Positions 20,641-28,647 of a stretch of 64,000 nucleotides of DNA are shown here, one piece after another (positions within the stretch are counted from its first letter, which is position 1; every line of letters begins with the position of its first letter). The stretch spans positions 1 through 64,000 of the forward strand of contig CAMJKP010000013.1 of the NCBI GenBank assembly GCA_946406435.1. Reading direction: 5' to 3'. Position numbers and translations under genes: made by a program. This stretch comes from an uncultured Prevotellaceae bacterium (GTDB taxonomy: Bacteria; Bacteroidota; Bacteroidia; Bacteroidales; Bacteroidaceae). The notes below the pieces were generated by a model, which had not been told where the DNA came from, ran no database searches, and was given only the letters and a program-made list of their open reading frames with translations.

Positions 20641-20679
20641 AGTGTGCAATATGCGAAACTTCTTCACATATTGCACACT
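20641..20679 (-). terminator. Terminator after the larger GH51 gene
   Basis: A 13-bp perfect stem (AGTGTGCAATATG / CATATTGCACACT) with a 13-nt loop, followed on the minus strand by TTTACTTTT. Confidence 0.75.
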
Positions 20680-20709
20680 AAATATAAAACTTATCTTGAA
20701 ATAACGTAA

Positions 20710-23262
20710 TTATTCTGTTGTCTGCTTCTTTGTAATGGTCAGAACGCCAGCAGATAGGGCAGGGACGGAGAGGACAACATCATTACCCTCAGTCTTTGGC
20801 GTTGCTTTCTGCAGGGCAACGGCATTTTTGTTCTCCATGCTGTTTGCCACAGTTAGCGAACCTGGAGCATAATACTCGAAAGCGGTATCCTTAACTCCCT
20901 TCCAATCGCCTTTGATACGCAAGGTTGCAGGCTCTTCTGTTGGATTCACTACCTTCACTATCACACCAGAACCATTCTCCTCCATAGTGGTGCTAACACT
21001 AAGATTGCCGGTTTCACCGCTGAATGCCAGACGATACTTTGAGAAATGGTCGTACCAAAGCTCAGTCACCTGACAGTTTGGCGCCTTGAACATATCTTTG
21101 TAGTCAAAGTTTATGAAGGCATTGTTCCAGTCTGGGGCATCTGTACGGCGTATGAACAGAGCTGCAGCACCCATTGCCACCACGTCACGAGCCTCACACG
21201 TATTGAGGAATCCGCCTGCAAACAGACCTGTACGCCAATCTATGCTATTCAAGTTCCACTCGGATATGAACAGTTTGATATTAGGATTTGGACCTTCAGA
21301 AATAATCTTGGCATAGTTATCGTACTGCTCTCCAAGACGTACAGGACCTGTTGCATATCCACCCTGTTGCTCATAGTGGTGTAAGCTCAGATAGTCGAAA
21401 TAATTGCCGCTACGTTTGATGAAATCCTCATCCTCTCTGAATCCACCGCAAGCAATGATCTTGATTGTCGGGTCTATCTTGCGCATCGCGGTACTGAAAT
21501 CGCGAACGCATTTCTCATAGCGCTCAATACCCATTTCCCACATCTCATTGTCTATTTCCCAATATTTCACATTGTAAGGCTCTGGATGTCCGTTGGCAGC
21601 ACGCTTTGCTCCCCATTCGTCTGTTGCTGGAGCATTACAATAGCGCAGCCAGTTCAACGCATCCTGAAGTATGCTTTCATATTCACTTTCCGGACGTTCA
21701 AACTTGACGCTCACAACAATTACAGGCTCAGAGTTTACCTCACGGCAGAAACGTATGAATTCATCGGTGCCGAAGCAGTTCTGATCATAGTCCATCCACA
21801 TCCAATGTGCCCAGCGTTCACGGTTCTCCTGTGGACCAATACCCCATTGCCAGTCATACTGAGCAACATATCCACCGCCAGGCCAACGTAGGCATGTAGG
21901 GTGCAGTTCCTTTACGGCTTTCAGAATGTCGGGACGGAAACCGCCCAGATTTATACCTGTCTGTGTTGTCATGGTCGCCATGTCAACCTGTACCGTACCG
22001 TCTTTCACAGCTATCGCAAAATCGCCATCACAATTGATTTGAGGTTCAAGTGTAAACTCATATTTCTTCCAATCCTGATCTACCTTGCCAAGTGACTTCC
22101 GTGCTACGAACTTGCCTTCAGAATTACGCAGTCCCACAATCAGTTCGCCCTTGCCCTTAGCATATATAGAGCCTACATATTTCTCTCCAGAGATAATGTT
22201 CTGTGGTCCTTGGAAAATACCAGCTTCAGCCTTTCCTGCTGCAATTTCCTGCGAATAGCACATATTGACGGCATCATCCTTTACAAGACGATACTTGCCT
22301 CCATCGCCAAATGTTGTCCACTGCTGTGCAATAGCCGGAATCTTGACATCTCCGGGAGTTCCCTCAAACAGTACTGTGCCGTCTATTGCTGTGAGCTTGA
22401 TGTTTCGGTAGGTAGCCTCGGTATAGTTTACCCAGAATGTCAGGAAATTACGATCTGCTTTCTCCAAACCATCGTAGCTCAATACTTCTTTGCCGTCCCA
22501 GAACACCGTCACCTTACTGCCACGGCTCTCAATACGCAGTTTATGCCATTTCTGCTCTTCATTAACCTGCTCTTTTGAAGCTGGGGCCGATACCAATGGA
22601 GTGAGCATATTCATGCGCCGTGCAGGACGTCCTCCGAAGCCTGGCATTTCACGTTCTTCCATCTGACAGATTGAAAAATCTGCTGTGGTGTTCTGTTTCT
22701 GAAGAGCAGCACGTGCAGCAGCCTCATTTGCTGCGTCAATCTGTGACTGTGTCTGTGCAGGTGTGAAAGTGCGGCTCTCATAATACGGATCGTGTATGCG
22801 GACAAAATAAGGCGAACCGTCTGCCTTGTTTCGGATAGCGAAACGAATGTCCATCAGACCACCACTCCAAGCACGTCGAGCCAACTTGTATGAACGCCAG
22901 TTCACGTCCATGGTCAGGTCGAAGTCACAAGTGTTTATGCTGTCAATCTTTAGCGGCTGTTCATATCGGGTAGGGGAGTGCAGCACCATGTTGTCATCCA
23001 TAAACCATCCGTCGAAATATCCGTCACGAGGATGAATGCCGGGATATTGCTCTGGCTCAAAAGAACGTTCCTGTATGAGTTCCTGCCATACACCATTGTT
23101 GGCACTAAAATAGATATGCTCGAAAAGCTGTCCGTAGAGCATCTCGTCGATGATTCCTGAGGGCTTTTTGCTCTCAACCGTGATTGCGTACTCTTTTTGG
23201 GCACTGGCAGCTGTTCCTATCGCCAGAAATGCCAACAACAATAATTTCTTCATTTTTATCAT
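20710..23262 (-). CDS. GH51 alpha-L-arabinofuranosidase with inserted beta-sandwich domain
   Basis: An 850-residue secreted enzyme that removes alpha-L-arabinofuranosyl side chains from arabinoxylan or arabinan. Signal peptide to ASAQ (residue ~22). The GH51 catalytic barrel runs from about 430 to 690 with acid/base Glu573 (EIDNEMW) and nucleophile Glu668 (LFISEWN); the C-terminal beta-sandwich spans about 700-845. Residues ~115-310 form an insertion resembling a concanavalin/DUF1080-type sandwich (KLRIESRGSKVTVFWDGKE, TFWVNYTEATYRNIKL), followed by a CBM4-like region (about 315-430). This makes it longer than usual for the family. In-frame ATGs at residues 1 and 4 are both possible starts. 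Confidence 0.92.
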   Translation of the reverse strand: MIKMKKLLLLAFLAIGTAASAQKEYAITVESKKPSGIIDEMLYGQLFEHIYFSANNGVWQELIQERSFEPEQYPGIHPRDGYFDGWFMDDNMVLHSPTRYEQPLKIDSINTCDFDLTMDVNWRSYKLARRAWSGGLMDIRFAIRNKADGSPYFVRIHDPYYESRTFTPAQTQSQIDAANEAAARAALQKQNTTADFSICQMEEREMPGFGGRPARRMNMLTPLVSAPASKEQVNEEQKWHKLRIESRGSKVTVFWDGKEVLSYDGLEKADRNFLTFWVNYTEATYRNIKLTAIDGTVLFEGTPGDVKIPAIAQQWTTFGDGGKYRLVKDDAVNMCYSQEIAAGKAEAGIFQGPQNIISGEKYVGSIYAKGKGELIVGLRNSEGKFVARKSLGKVDQDWKKYEFTLEPQINCDGDFAIAVKDGTVQVDMATMTTQTGINLGGFRPDILKAVKELHPTCLRWPGGGYVAQYDWQWGIGPQENRERWAHWMWMDYDQNCFGTDEFIRFCREVNSEPVIVVSVKFERPESEYESILQDALNWLRYCNAPATDEWGAKRAANGHPEPYNVKYWEIDNEMWEMGIERYEKCVRDFSTAMRKIDPTIKIIACGGFREDEDFIKRSGNYFDYLSLHHYEQQGGYATGPVRLGEQYDNYAKIISEGPNPNIKLFISEWNLNSIDWRTGLFAGGFLNTCEARDVVAMGAAALFIRRTDAPDWNNAFINFDYKDMFKAPNCQVTELWYDHFSKYRLAFSGETGNLSVSTTMEENGSGVIVKVVNPTEEPATLRIKGDWKGVKDTAFEYYAPGSLTVANSMENKNAVALQKATPKTEGNDVVLSVPALSAGVLTITKKQTTE

Positions 23263-23309
23263 TTTAAACGTTTAATTCATTCTTTTTTTTGGCAGCATCA
23301 GCAGCAGCC

Positions 23310-23618
23310 TTAGTCATAATATTCAATTTGCATTTCCTCGCTGACATTGAAGTCGTCGTGAAAACCGTCGTTATATTTGTAAATAAGGCTTAAACCACAA
23401 TAGGTAGAGGGAACTTTCAATGTATCTAACAGATGCCATCTTGGACGGCCAAAATCGTATGATTCCCTATCGAGGATTATGCGGTTTGAAACGAAATCGA
23501 AACTATAGTAACCGCCACCAAAACATTGTTCACCGTGCTTCAGTAAATCCTTATGTTGATTAACCATGCCGAGACGGAAATGCCCGTCCATGGTGATTAC
23601 AAACTTTGGTAGATTCAT
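23310..23618 (-). CDS. Conserved-looking hypothetical protein (102 aa)
   Basis: A 102-residue beta-rich cytosolic protein (start MNLPKFVITMDGHFRLG, end SEEMQIEYYD). The pattern G-H-F-R-L-G-M-V-x-x-H and the aromatic central strands look like a small family I have met as unnamed Bacteroidota proteins, but I cannot name a domain. It lies between the SDR gene and the GH51 gene on the same strand, with short gaps on both sides. Confidence 0.6.
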   Translation of the reverse strand: MNLPKFVITMDGHFRLGMVNQHKDLLKHGEQCFGGGYYSFDFVSNRIILDRESYDFGRPRWHLLDTLKVPSTYCGLSLIYKYNDGFHDDFNVSEEMQIEYYD

Positions 23619-23646
23619 GCATTTATCTTTAGTTTAGCTAGCAAAA

Positions 23647-24354
23647 TCAAGGATTAAAAGTCCAGCCGTTATCACCGTGGTATATCATCTGATGAGTCAT
23701 ACCACCATCGATGCAGATGTTCTCGCCTGTGATGAAATCGGCCTTTTCTGAGCAGAGATATAGCACCATATTCGCGATATCCATGGGATTTCCTACACAT
23801 CCCACAGGTTGCTGCACAGCATCTGGACCTTCATATTTGGTGTAGGCGGTATCTATCCAACCTGGTGAAATACTATTCACTCGCACCTTTCCCGACAGGC
23901 TAACTGCAAGTGCATGAGTTAATGCTGCTATGCCACCTTTCGCCGCCGTGTAACTCTCTGTCTGTGGCATACTCATACGGTCTCGTGAGGATGAGATATT
24001 CACAATGGCTGCATTCTTGGCGAAATACGGTGCAAAGAGTTTTGTGAGATAGAATGGAGCCGTCACGCCGACGCTCATGGCATACTGGAATTCCTCGTAG
24101 CTGCACTCGTCTATTCCCCTCATCAGTGGCAGGGCATTATTGATGAGAAAATCAACATGACCATGTTTTTTGATTACCTCCTTGGCAAAATCCTCCAGCA
24201 CTTGCTAGTCTGCTATGTTGCCTACATAGTGGTCGCCCTGCTGCTTGTCTATCACGCAAACCACAGCTCCTGTTTTCTTAAACTCCTCCGCAACGCATCG
24301 TCCTATGCCTTGTGCGCCACCTGTAATGACTGCGACTTTATCTTTGAAATCCAT
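23647..24354 (-). pseudogene. Short-chain dehydrogenase broken by an in-frame stop
   Basis: Read from the ATG at 24352-24354, codons 1-49 encode a normal Rossmann start (MDFKDKVAVITGGAQGIGR, NAD(P)-binding TGGAQGIG at 11-18), then a TAG at 24205-24207 interrupts the frame. The same frame continues without any gap through NNALPL, the catalytic SYTAAKGG (Tyr-x-x-x-Lys), SPGW and GENICIDGG to residue 235. A single base change (for example AAG to TAG) explains it. A restart at a GTG (24199-24201) would lack the cofactor loop and be inactive. Family (classical SDR) is certain; substrate unknown. A very long leader containing tandem repeats precedes it. Confidence 0.88.
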
Positions 24355-24685
24355 ATTTCCTGTTTCTTGTTTAGTTTTTTATGCAAATGCCAACATCCAT
24401 CCGTTTTTGTCTCAATTCTCCTTCAAACTTGTTCAATAGCCTGCAGAACTATCTTGTATACTCCTCCATTATTGTGTGGCTATATCTTTGATATAGGGAA
24501 GGGATTAGAAGCGAATTAGAAGCGAAAGAGAAACGGATTTGAGGCGAAGTATATAGATTTGATTTTTCAGATTCGAATTACTACCATTGGCGATGGCCGT
24601 ACACCTAATGATATTCTTAACTCTTCACTTTTTGTTCTTGACTTATCTGAGTGCCCACAACATCCATCACCTGATTCTTAGTGCC

Positions 24686-24928
24686 AACGTGAACAGCATC
24701 TCGCACGTAGTCAAAAGTGCATGTCAGCCCAAATGCTGGCGCACGTCCTTTGGTTTGACAAGTGACAACGTGAACAGCACCTCGCACGTAGACAAAAGTG
24801 CATGTCAGCCCAAATGCTGGCGCACGTCCTTTGGTTTGACAAGTGACAACGTGAACAGCACCTCGCACGTAGTCAAAAGTGCATGTCAGCCCAAAGGCTG
24901 GCGCACGTCCTTTGGTTTGACAAGTGCA
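24686..24928. repeat. Three tandem 81-bp repeats
   Basis: Units start at 24686, 24767 and 24848, almost identical to each other, each starting AACGTGAACAGCA.CTCGCACG and ending near TTTGACAAGTG. The last unit runs into GTGCAAAGGTA, which is the -7 element of a minus-strand promoter. The units are related to the 77-bp units at 3974-4134, which hold the same position relative to another promoter. Confidence 0.85.
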
Positions 24929-24958
24929 AAGGTATAGAGTTTTTTTTATACTTGCAAT
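24927..24958 (-). promoter_or_regulatory. Minus-strand promoter feeding the repeat array and the SDR pseudogene
   Basis: TACCTTTG (24927-24934), 20-nt spacer, ATTG (24955-24958). The predicted start near 24920 lies at the edge of the first repeat unit. The distance to the SDR ATG is about 570 bases, so the product may be a long leader or a separate small RNA. Confidence 0.6.
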
Positions 24959-25084
24959 ACTTTTTTCGCTTTTTTGTGTGTTAATTGTATTTAAAATTTT
25001 GTTATCATCCAATAAGTCAATGTCTTAGATGCTGTTTTTTGAGATATAGCTCTGTACAGTTTATAACATTCAGCCTTAAGGATT

Positions 25085-25261
25085 TGTAACCATGTAACCT
25101 TGTAACTTATTTTTCGCACACACCCCCTGTTTCTTTCGAACTTCTTCTTCAATAATAATAATATATAAATAATTAATTATTTATATATTATTATTGAAAA
25201 TAAAAGAAGGAATTTTGAAGTTATGTGTGTGAAAAATAGGTTACAAGGTTACATGGTTACA
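25085..25261. repeat. 177-bp imperfect palindrome
   Basis: Outer arms: TGTAACCATGTAACCTTGTAAC...TTTTTCGCACACAC (25085-25123) and its inverse (25225-25261). The centre is a near-perfect AT palindrome around AATTAATT (25148-25198), with one extra AAT in the left arm. No frame is present. It may be a MITE-like element or a large cruciform-forming site. Confidence 0.75.
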
Positions 25262-25396
25262 TTTTTTAGGTCTTATTCAGAGTGTAAATTGTTTATAGCC
25301 AGTTACTTTTCTTTATAAAATTAAAGTTTTGCTCAATGTGTAAAGGTGTCACCTTTTTGGATATGTCAATTGGCTCGTATATTCATTTTGTCCTTT

Positions 25397-25840
25397 CTAT
25401 CTTCTCCATGTCATGTTGATATGAGGGATGTTTTCGAGTATGTAGGTGTCGGATGTCTGTTTGAATCCTACACTCTCATAGAATCCCTTGGCATATTCTT
25501 GAGCCTGAATCTCAATACACGTTGCATCGAGAAGTTCTATGGCTGTATTGATGGCATGAAGCATTATCTGCTTACCGTAACCCTTACCACGCTCGGTTGC
25601 AATGACTCTTCCTATGGATACTTCTGGCAGATGGGTTCCTGCAGGACACAGACGAGCCATAGCCACGAGTTTGTCATCTACCGTGAGCCATAAGTGGATA
25701 GCCGTCTTGTCATCATAATCCAAATCCTGATATACACAGTTCTGTCCTACCACGAAAGTCTCGCTACGTACCCTTAGGAGTTCGTATAATTCATCTGTAG
25801 TAAGTTCCTCAAATGTTTTCTTATGTAATATGGTGTTCAT
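25397..25840 (-). CDS. GNAT acetyltransferase, ElaA-like
   Basis: A 147-residue cytosolic N-acetyltransferase. It matches ElaA-type proteins: the start FEELTTDELYELLRVRSETFVV, the 'NCVYQDLDYDD' block (about 34-44), then the acetyl-CoA loop in IGRVIATERGKGYGKQIM (Arg/Gly-rich, about 77-94) and FYESVGFKQ near the end. Substrate is unknown. It starts 33 bases after the stop of the membrane phosphoesterase gene and is probably co-transcribed with it. Confidence 0.85.
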   Translation of the reverse strand: MNTILHKKTFEELTTDELYELLRVRSETFVVGQNCVYQDLDYDDKTAIHLWLTVDDKLVAMARLCPAGTHLPEVSIGRVIATERGKGYGKQIMLHAINTAIELLDATCIEIQAQEYAKGFYESVGFKQTSDTYILENIPHINMTWRR

Positions 25841-25873
25841 TAGAGATTGGTTTAATCCTGTTTTCTTACATTT

Positions 25874-26992
25874 TTACTTGCCCTTTATATTCACGACTAT
25901 ATACTCGGAGATACATCCTGTCTTGAAGTCTATTGCCCAGTCGCCAATGCCTGATGATACGATGAAATCGGTGTTTTTCCTGCGCTCATAGCCATAGTAT
26001 GCATCATTTGCTCCAATCCATACACCATAATTGCCAAGTCCCAAGAATTGACCTCCGTGGGTATGTCCAGACAATACAAGATCCATCTTACTATCAGCCT
26101 CTTCTGCATAGTCATTTGGCTGATGGTCAAGACATATAACATATTTTCCCTTTGCACCTGCCATAAAGGAGGATGCGCTTTTACGTCCCTGCTTGTTATG
26201 ATTGCCGTATGACTTGTCGAGCCTACCACAAAGAAGCACGTTTCCGGCAATGGCTACTGTCTCGTCACGCAGAATCCTTACGTTGTTCTGTTCAAGGCAA
26301 CGATTCACATCCTCGATTGTATAACCACGCCTGCTGTTTGCCCAATAGCCTTCATCGTGATTTCCATAGACGTAATACACGCCATATCTGGTTTTTAGCT
26401 TCTTCAGAGCCTCACAGCTTCGCTCCATATCCTCTTTTGAGGTATCATCATCCACATAGTCGCCCACGATGACCACGATGTCAGGTTTTTCCTTGTTGAT
26501 GCGCTCTATATACTGCTCAAACTCCTGCCAATGGAAGGTTGCGCCAATGTGAGAGTCAGAAAAGCCAACAACTCTGAGACTGTCAAAGCCGAGTTGCTTG
26601 TCTGTCAACAGGTTATATTCCGTTCTCTTTACGTCATGGGCATTATACCAGCCAATGCCAAGCCATACTACGGTAAAGGCTATGGCACAGATTCCTGCAT
26701 AGTAATGCTTTCCTTGCTTTTTGGTCTTCTTTCTTGCAATCCACGCAATGGCATCGCATATCATCCATATTATAAGAAGATGAAGGAATACGATAACCAT
26801 ATTGACGAATCCCATGGCAAAATGGAGCGCCACCATGATGCTGATGACTATCAGAGCACCAATGAGCATACGCTTCCACCATTTGCGTGGAACTATCATG
26901 GAAATACTATGAAATCTGCAAACGGCAAATGCCATCCACACAAGTCCCGCAATAACAGCGAGGTTTACTATCAAGAATATTATTGGCCACAT
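25874..26992 (-). CDS. Membrane-anchored metallophosphoesterase (YkuE/YaeI-like)
   Basis: A 372-residue protein with four N-terminal membrane segments (about 3-23, 43-60, 63-83, 100-120) followed by a calcineurin-like phosphoesterase domain. All metal motifs are present: GFSDSHIG (Asp-x-His, about 146-153), VVIVGDYVDD (about 176-185), YVYGNHDEG (about 212-220), LDHQP (about 296-300) and SGHTHGGQF (about 315-323). Relatives (YaeI/YkuE) act on UDP-diacylglucosamine or other phospho-lipid precursors; the activity here is inferred only from the fold. Promoter region upstream holds a GGTTATAAGG palindrome. Confidence 0.87.
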   Translation of the reverse strand: MWPIIFLIVNLAVIAGLVWMAFAVCRFHSISMIVPRKWWKRMLIGALIVISIMVALHFAMGFVNMVIVFLHLLIIWMICDAIAWIARKKTKKQGKHYYAGICAIAFTVVWLGIGWYNAHDVKRTEYNLLTDKQLGFDSLRVVGFSDSHIGATFHWQEFEQYIERINKEKPDIVVIVGDYVDDDTSKEDMERSCEALKKLKTRYGVYYVYGNHDEGYWANSRRGYTIEDVNRCLEQNNVRILRDETVAIAGNVLLCGRLDKSYGNHNKQGRKSASSFMAGAKGKYVICLDHQPNDYAEEADSKMDLVLSGHTHGGQFLGLGNYGVWIGANDAYYGYERRKNTDFIVSSGIGDWAIDFKTGCISEYIVVNIKGK

Positions 26993-27000
26993 AAATTATG

Positions 27001-27125
27001 GGGTTATAAGGTTTGGAGGTTATAAGGTTTTGAGGTCGAAAGACAAAAGACAAAAGCTTTTAGACTTTAGCCAATAAACGTTTAGACCTATAAACCTGAT
27101 AACCTTTTAACCTGAAAACCTTAAA
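27001..27125. repeat. Imperfect intergenic palindrome, GGTTATAAGG family (copy 2)
   Basis: Arms GGTTATAAGGTTTGGAGG / CCTGATAACCTTTTAACC with an inner GGTCGAAAGACAAAAG segment and its approximate inverse CTTTTAGACTTTAG. It shares the GGTCGAAAGAC segment with copy 3 near 28540. Confidence 0.6.
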
Positions 27126-27127
27126 AA

Positions 27128-27841
27128 TTACTTATTAATACTCAAACCAAGTTTGTACGCCTGTTCCATATATGGTGTACCTGATACTGCTCCTGGACGT
27201 CCCATGGAGGTGGCACTCACAGAACCGCGCTCTGTTGGGTTAGGCATACACATCACAAAGCCTTTGAAACCGTTAAGGCACCACTCTGCCGTTTCCTTAG
27301 AATCCTGTGCACATGCGGTGATGTAATAGTATTCCTTGTTACCCATGCGCTCGTCACACCATGCGAGATAGGTGGCATCTATGAATGTCTTCATTCTATC
27401 ATTCACATTCATATAGTATGTTGGTGATGCGAGGCATACCACGTCTGCGGCAAGGAACTTGTCAACAAGTACGCCCGTGTCGTTATTGCGAGGAACATCA
27501 TGAGGCTTGTTTGCTCCTTGCTCAGAAAGAAACTCAAGGTTAAGGTCGGCAAGGAATATTTTTTCTACCTTTCCGCCAGCTTCCTTTGCACCGCGAACAA
27601 ACTCATCTGCAAGCATATCCGTGTTTCCGCCTCTACGAGCACTTGAACTAATTACAAGTACGTTCTTACCCTCTTTCTTATTGACGGTTGTCTCACTATA
27701 AGGTATGCCAGATACCTTTGCCAAAGAAGCACCAGTAGGCTTTTCTGCAACCTCTTCCTGTTTCTTGTCTCCACTACAAGCAGTCATCATGCACAGCATT
27801 GATACTGCGACAAATGTTATTATCTTATTCATTTTATTCAA
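27128..27841 (-). CDS. Flavodoxin-like NAD(P)H:FMN reductase, lipoprotein
   Basis: A 237-residue protein with a lipoprotein signal (MMTACSGD, lipid on Cys ~22), then a flavodoxin-fold NADPH-dependent FMN reductase domain: the FMN phosphate loop SSSARRGGNT (about 66-75), ASPTYYMNVNDRMKTFID (about 131-148) and the GRPGAV segment near the end. A flavin reductase anchored outside the cytosol is unusual; the partner nitroreductase, which overlaps it by 8 bases, is also a lipoprotein, so the pair probably forms an extracytoplasmic redox module. Start codons at residues 1 and 4 are both possible. Confidence 0.82.
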   Translation of the reverse strand: MNKMNKIITFVAVSMLCMMTACSGDKKQEEVAEKPTGASLAKVSGIPYSETTVNKKEGKNVLVISSSARRGGNTDMLADEFVRGAKEAGGKVEKIFLADLNLEFLSEQGANKPHDVPRNNDTGVLVDKFLAADVVCLASPTYYMNVNDRMKTFIDATYLAWCDERMGNKEYYYITACAQDSKETAEWCLNGFKGFVMCMPNPTERGSVSATSMGRPGAVSGTPYMEQAYKLGLSINK

Positions 27842-28460
27842 CGTATTTAATCATGTCTTCTTTCCTTGGTTTTGCATCTGGATTCTCATTTGGATATCCC
27901 ATTGCAATACAGTAAAGCAGGTTATATCCTGCGCTGAAACCCAGTTTCTGGACGAGCGGAGCACAAGATTCGCTCTCCTTCATCAGTCGGATAGGGAAGG
28001 CCATACAGCATGAACCGATGCCCTTTTCCCATGCAGAGAGCATGATGTTCTCGCCAAGAAGTCCGCAATCTATCTGCGACATATCATAGCTTGTGTCATT
28101 ACTGATAAACACTACGGTTGTTGCTCCGAAGAAGATATTGTCAGCCCCAGGCTTCAGACTCATATCCTTATTGTCCTTGAGAACTGCATCTGAAATCTCC
28201 TTCAGCAATTGCGGGTTATTGACTATACGTATCTCATACGCCTGTCTATTCTGACCATTAGGAGCATTGATACCGCACTTGATAATCTGATCAAGGGTGT
28301 CACGACTGATAGTCTGTTTTGTATATTGGCGGATGCTGCGTCTTGCCATTATTACATTTTCTACAGACTCGGAATCTTTTGGCGACTCCTTGGTTACATC
28401 ACTTTGTGAGCATGAAGTCAAAGCCATCATGCAAAGGATTAGAATTGATAACTTTTTCAT
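27834..28460 (-). CDS. Nitroreductase-family lipoprotein
   Basis: A 208-residue flavoprotein with a lipoprotein signal (MALTSCSQSD, lipid on Cys ~17). The nitroreductase fold shows the FMN-binding MARRSIRQYTKQ (about 38-49), APNGQNRQAYEIR (about 70-82), and GLLGENIMLSAWEKGIGSC (about 129-147), where the active-site turn lies. Cytosolic relatives reduce nitro- or quinone substrates. Here the signal places it across the inner membrane, next to a flavin reductase (overlap 8 bases). Roles in quinone or metal reduction are possible but not shown by sequence. Confidence 0.85.
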   Translation of the reverse strand: MKKLSILILCMMALTSCSQSDVTKESPKDSESVENVIMARRSIRQYTKQTISRDTLDQIIKCGINAPNGQNRQAYEIRIVNNPQLLKEISDAVLKDNKDMSLKPGADNIFFGATTVVFISNDTSYDMSQIDCGLLGENIMLSAWEKGIGSCCMAFPIRLMKESESCAPLVQKLGFSAGYNLLYCIAMGYPNENPDAKPRKEDMIKYVE

Positions 28461-28489
28461 TTAAACGATAGTTTTTTGAGGGTTAAAAT

Positions 28490-28640
28490 TAAAGGTTTAT
28501 AGGTTAGAAGGTTGGGAGGTTAAAAGGTTTAAAGGTTGTGAGGTCGAAAGACGAAAGGCAAAAGACTTTAGACCTTAGCCTTTAGACATTTAATAACCAT
28601 TCCGACCTGAAAACCTCCGAACCTTTTAACCTGATAACCA
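28490..28640. repeat. Imperfect intergenic palindrome, GGTTATAAGG family (copy 3)
   Basis: Arms beginning TATAGGTTAGAAGGTTGGGAGG and ending CCTTTTAACCTGATAACC, centre with GGTCGAAAGACGAAAGG and its approximate inverse. Same family as copies at 16791 and 27001. Confidence 0.6.
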
Positions 28641-28647
28641 TATTATC

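Larger units (their letters stand above)
24355..25396. other. Gene-free kilobase with tandem repeats and a long palindrome
   Basis: No gene is accepted here. From low to high coordinates it holds a Ser/Glu-codon-like AGAAGCGAA tract (about 24505-24545, similar in inverse to about 34785-34830), the three 81-bp repeats (24686-24928), a minus-strand promoter (24927-24958), and a 177-bp imperfect palindrome (25085-25261). Frames that run through the repeats exist on both strands only because 81 is a multiple of three. Confidence 0.6.

Noticed and set aside
24686..24928. CRISPR array
   Set aside because: The 81-bp units are tandem and nearly identical over their whole length, without variable spacers.
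24587..24937. 116-residue plus-strand frame across the same repeats
   Set aside because: Mirror artefact of the repeat period, without signal, promoter or known domain.
24617..25012. 131-residue protein on the minus strand through the 81-bp repeats
   Set aside because: It stays open because 81 is divisible by three; its start would lie upstream of the promoter and the opposite strand is equally open.
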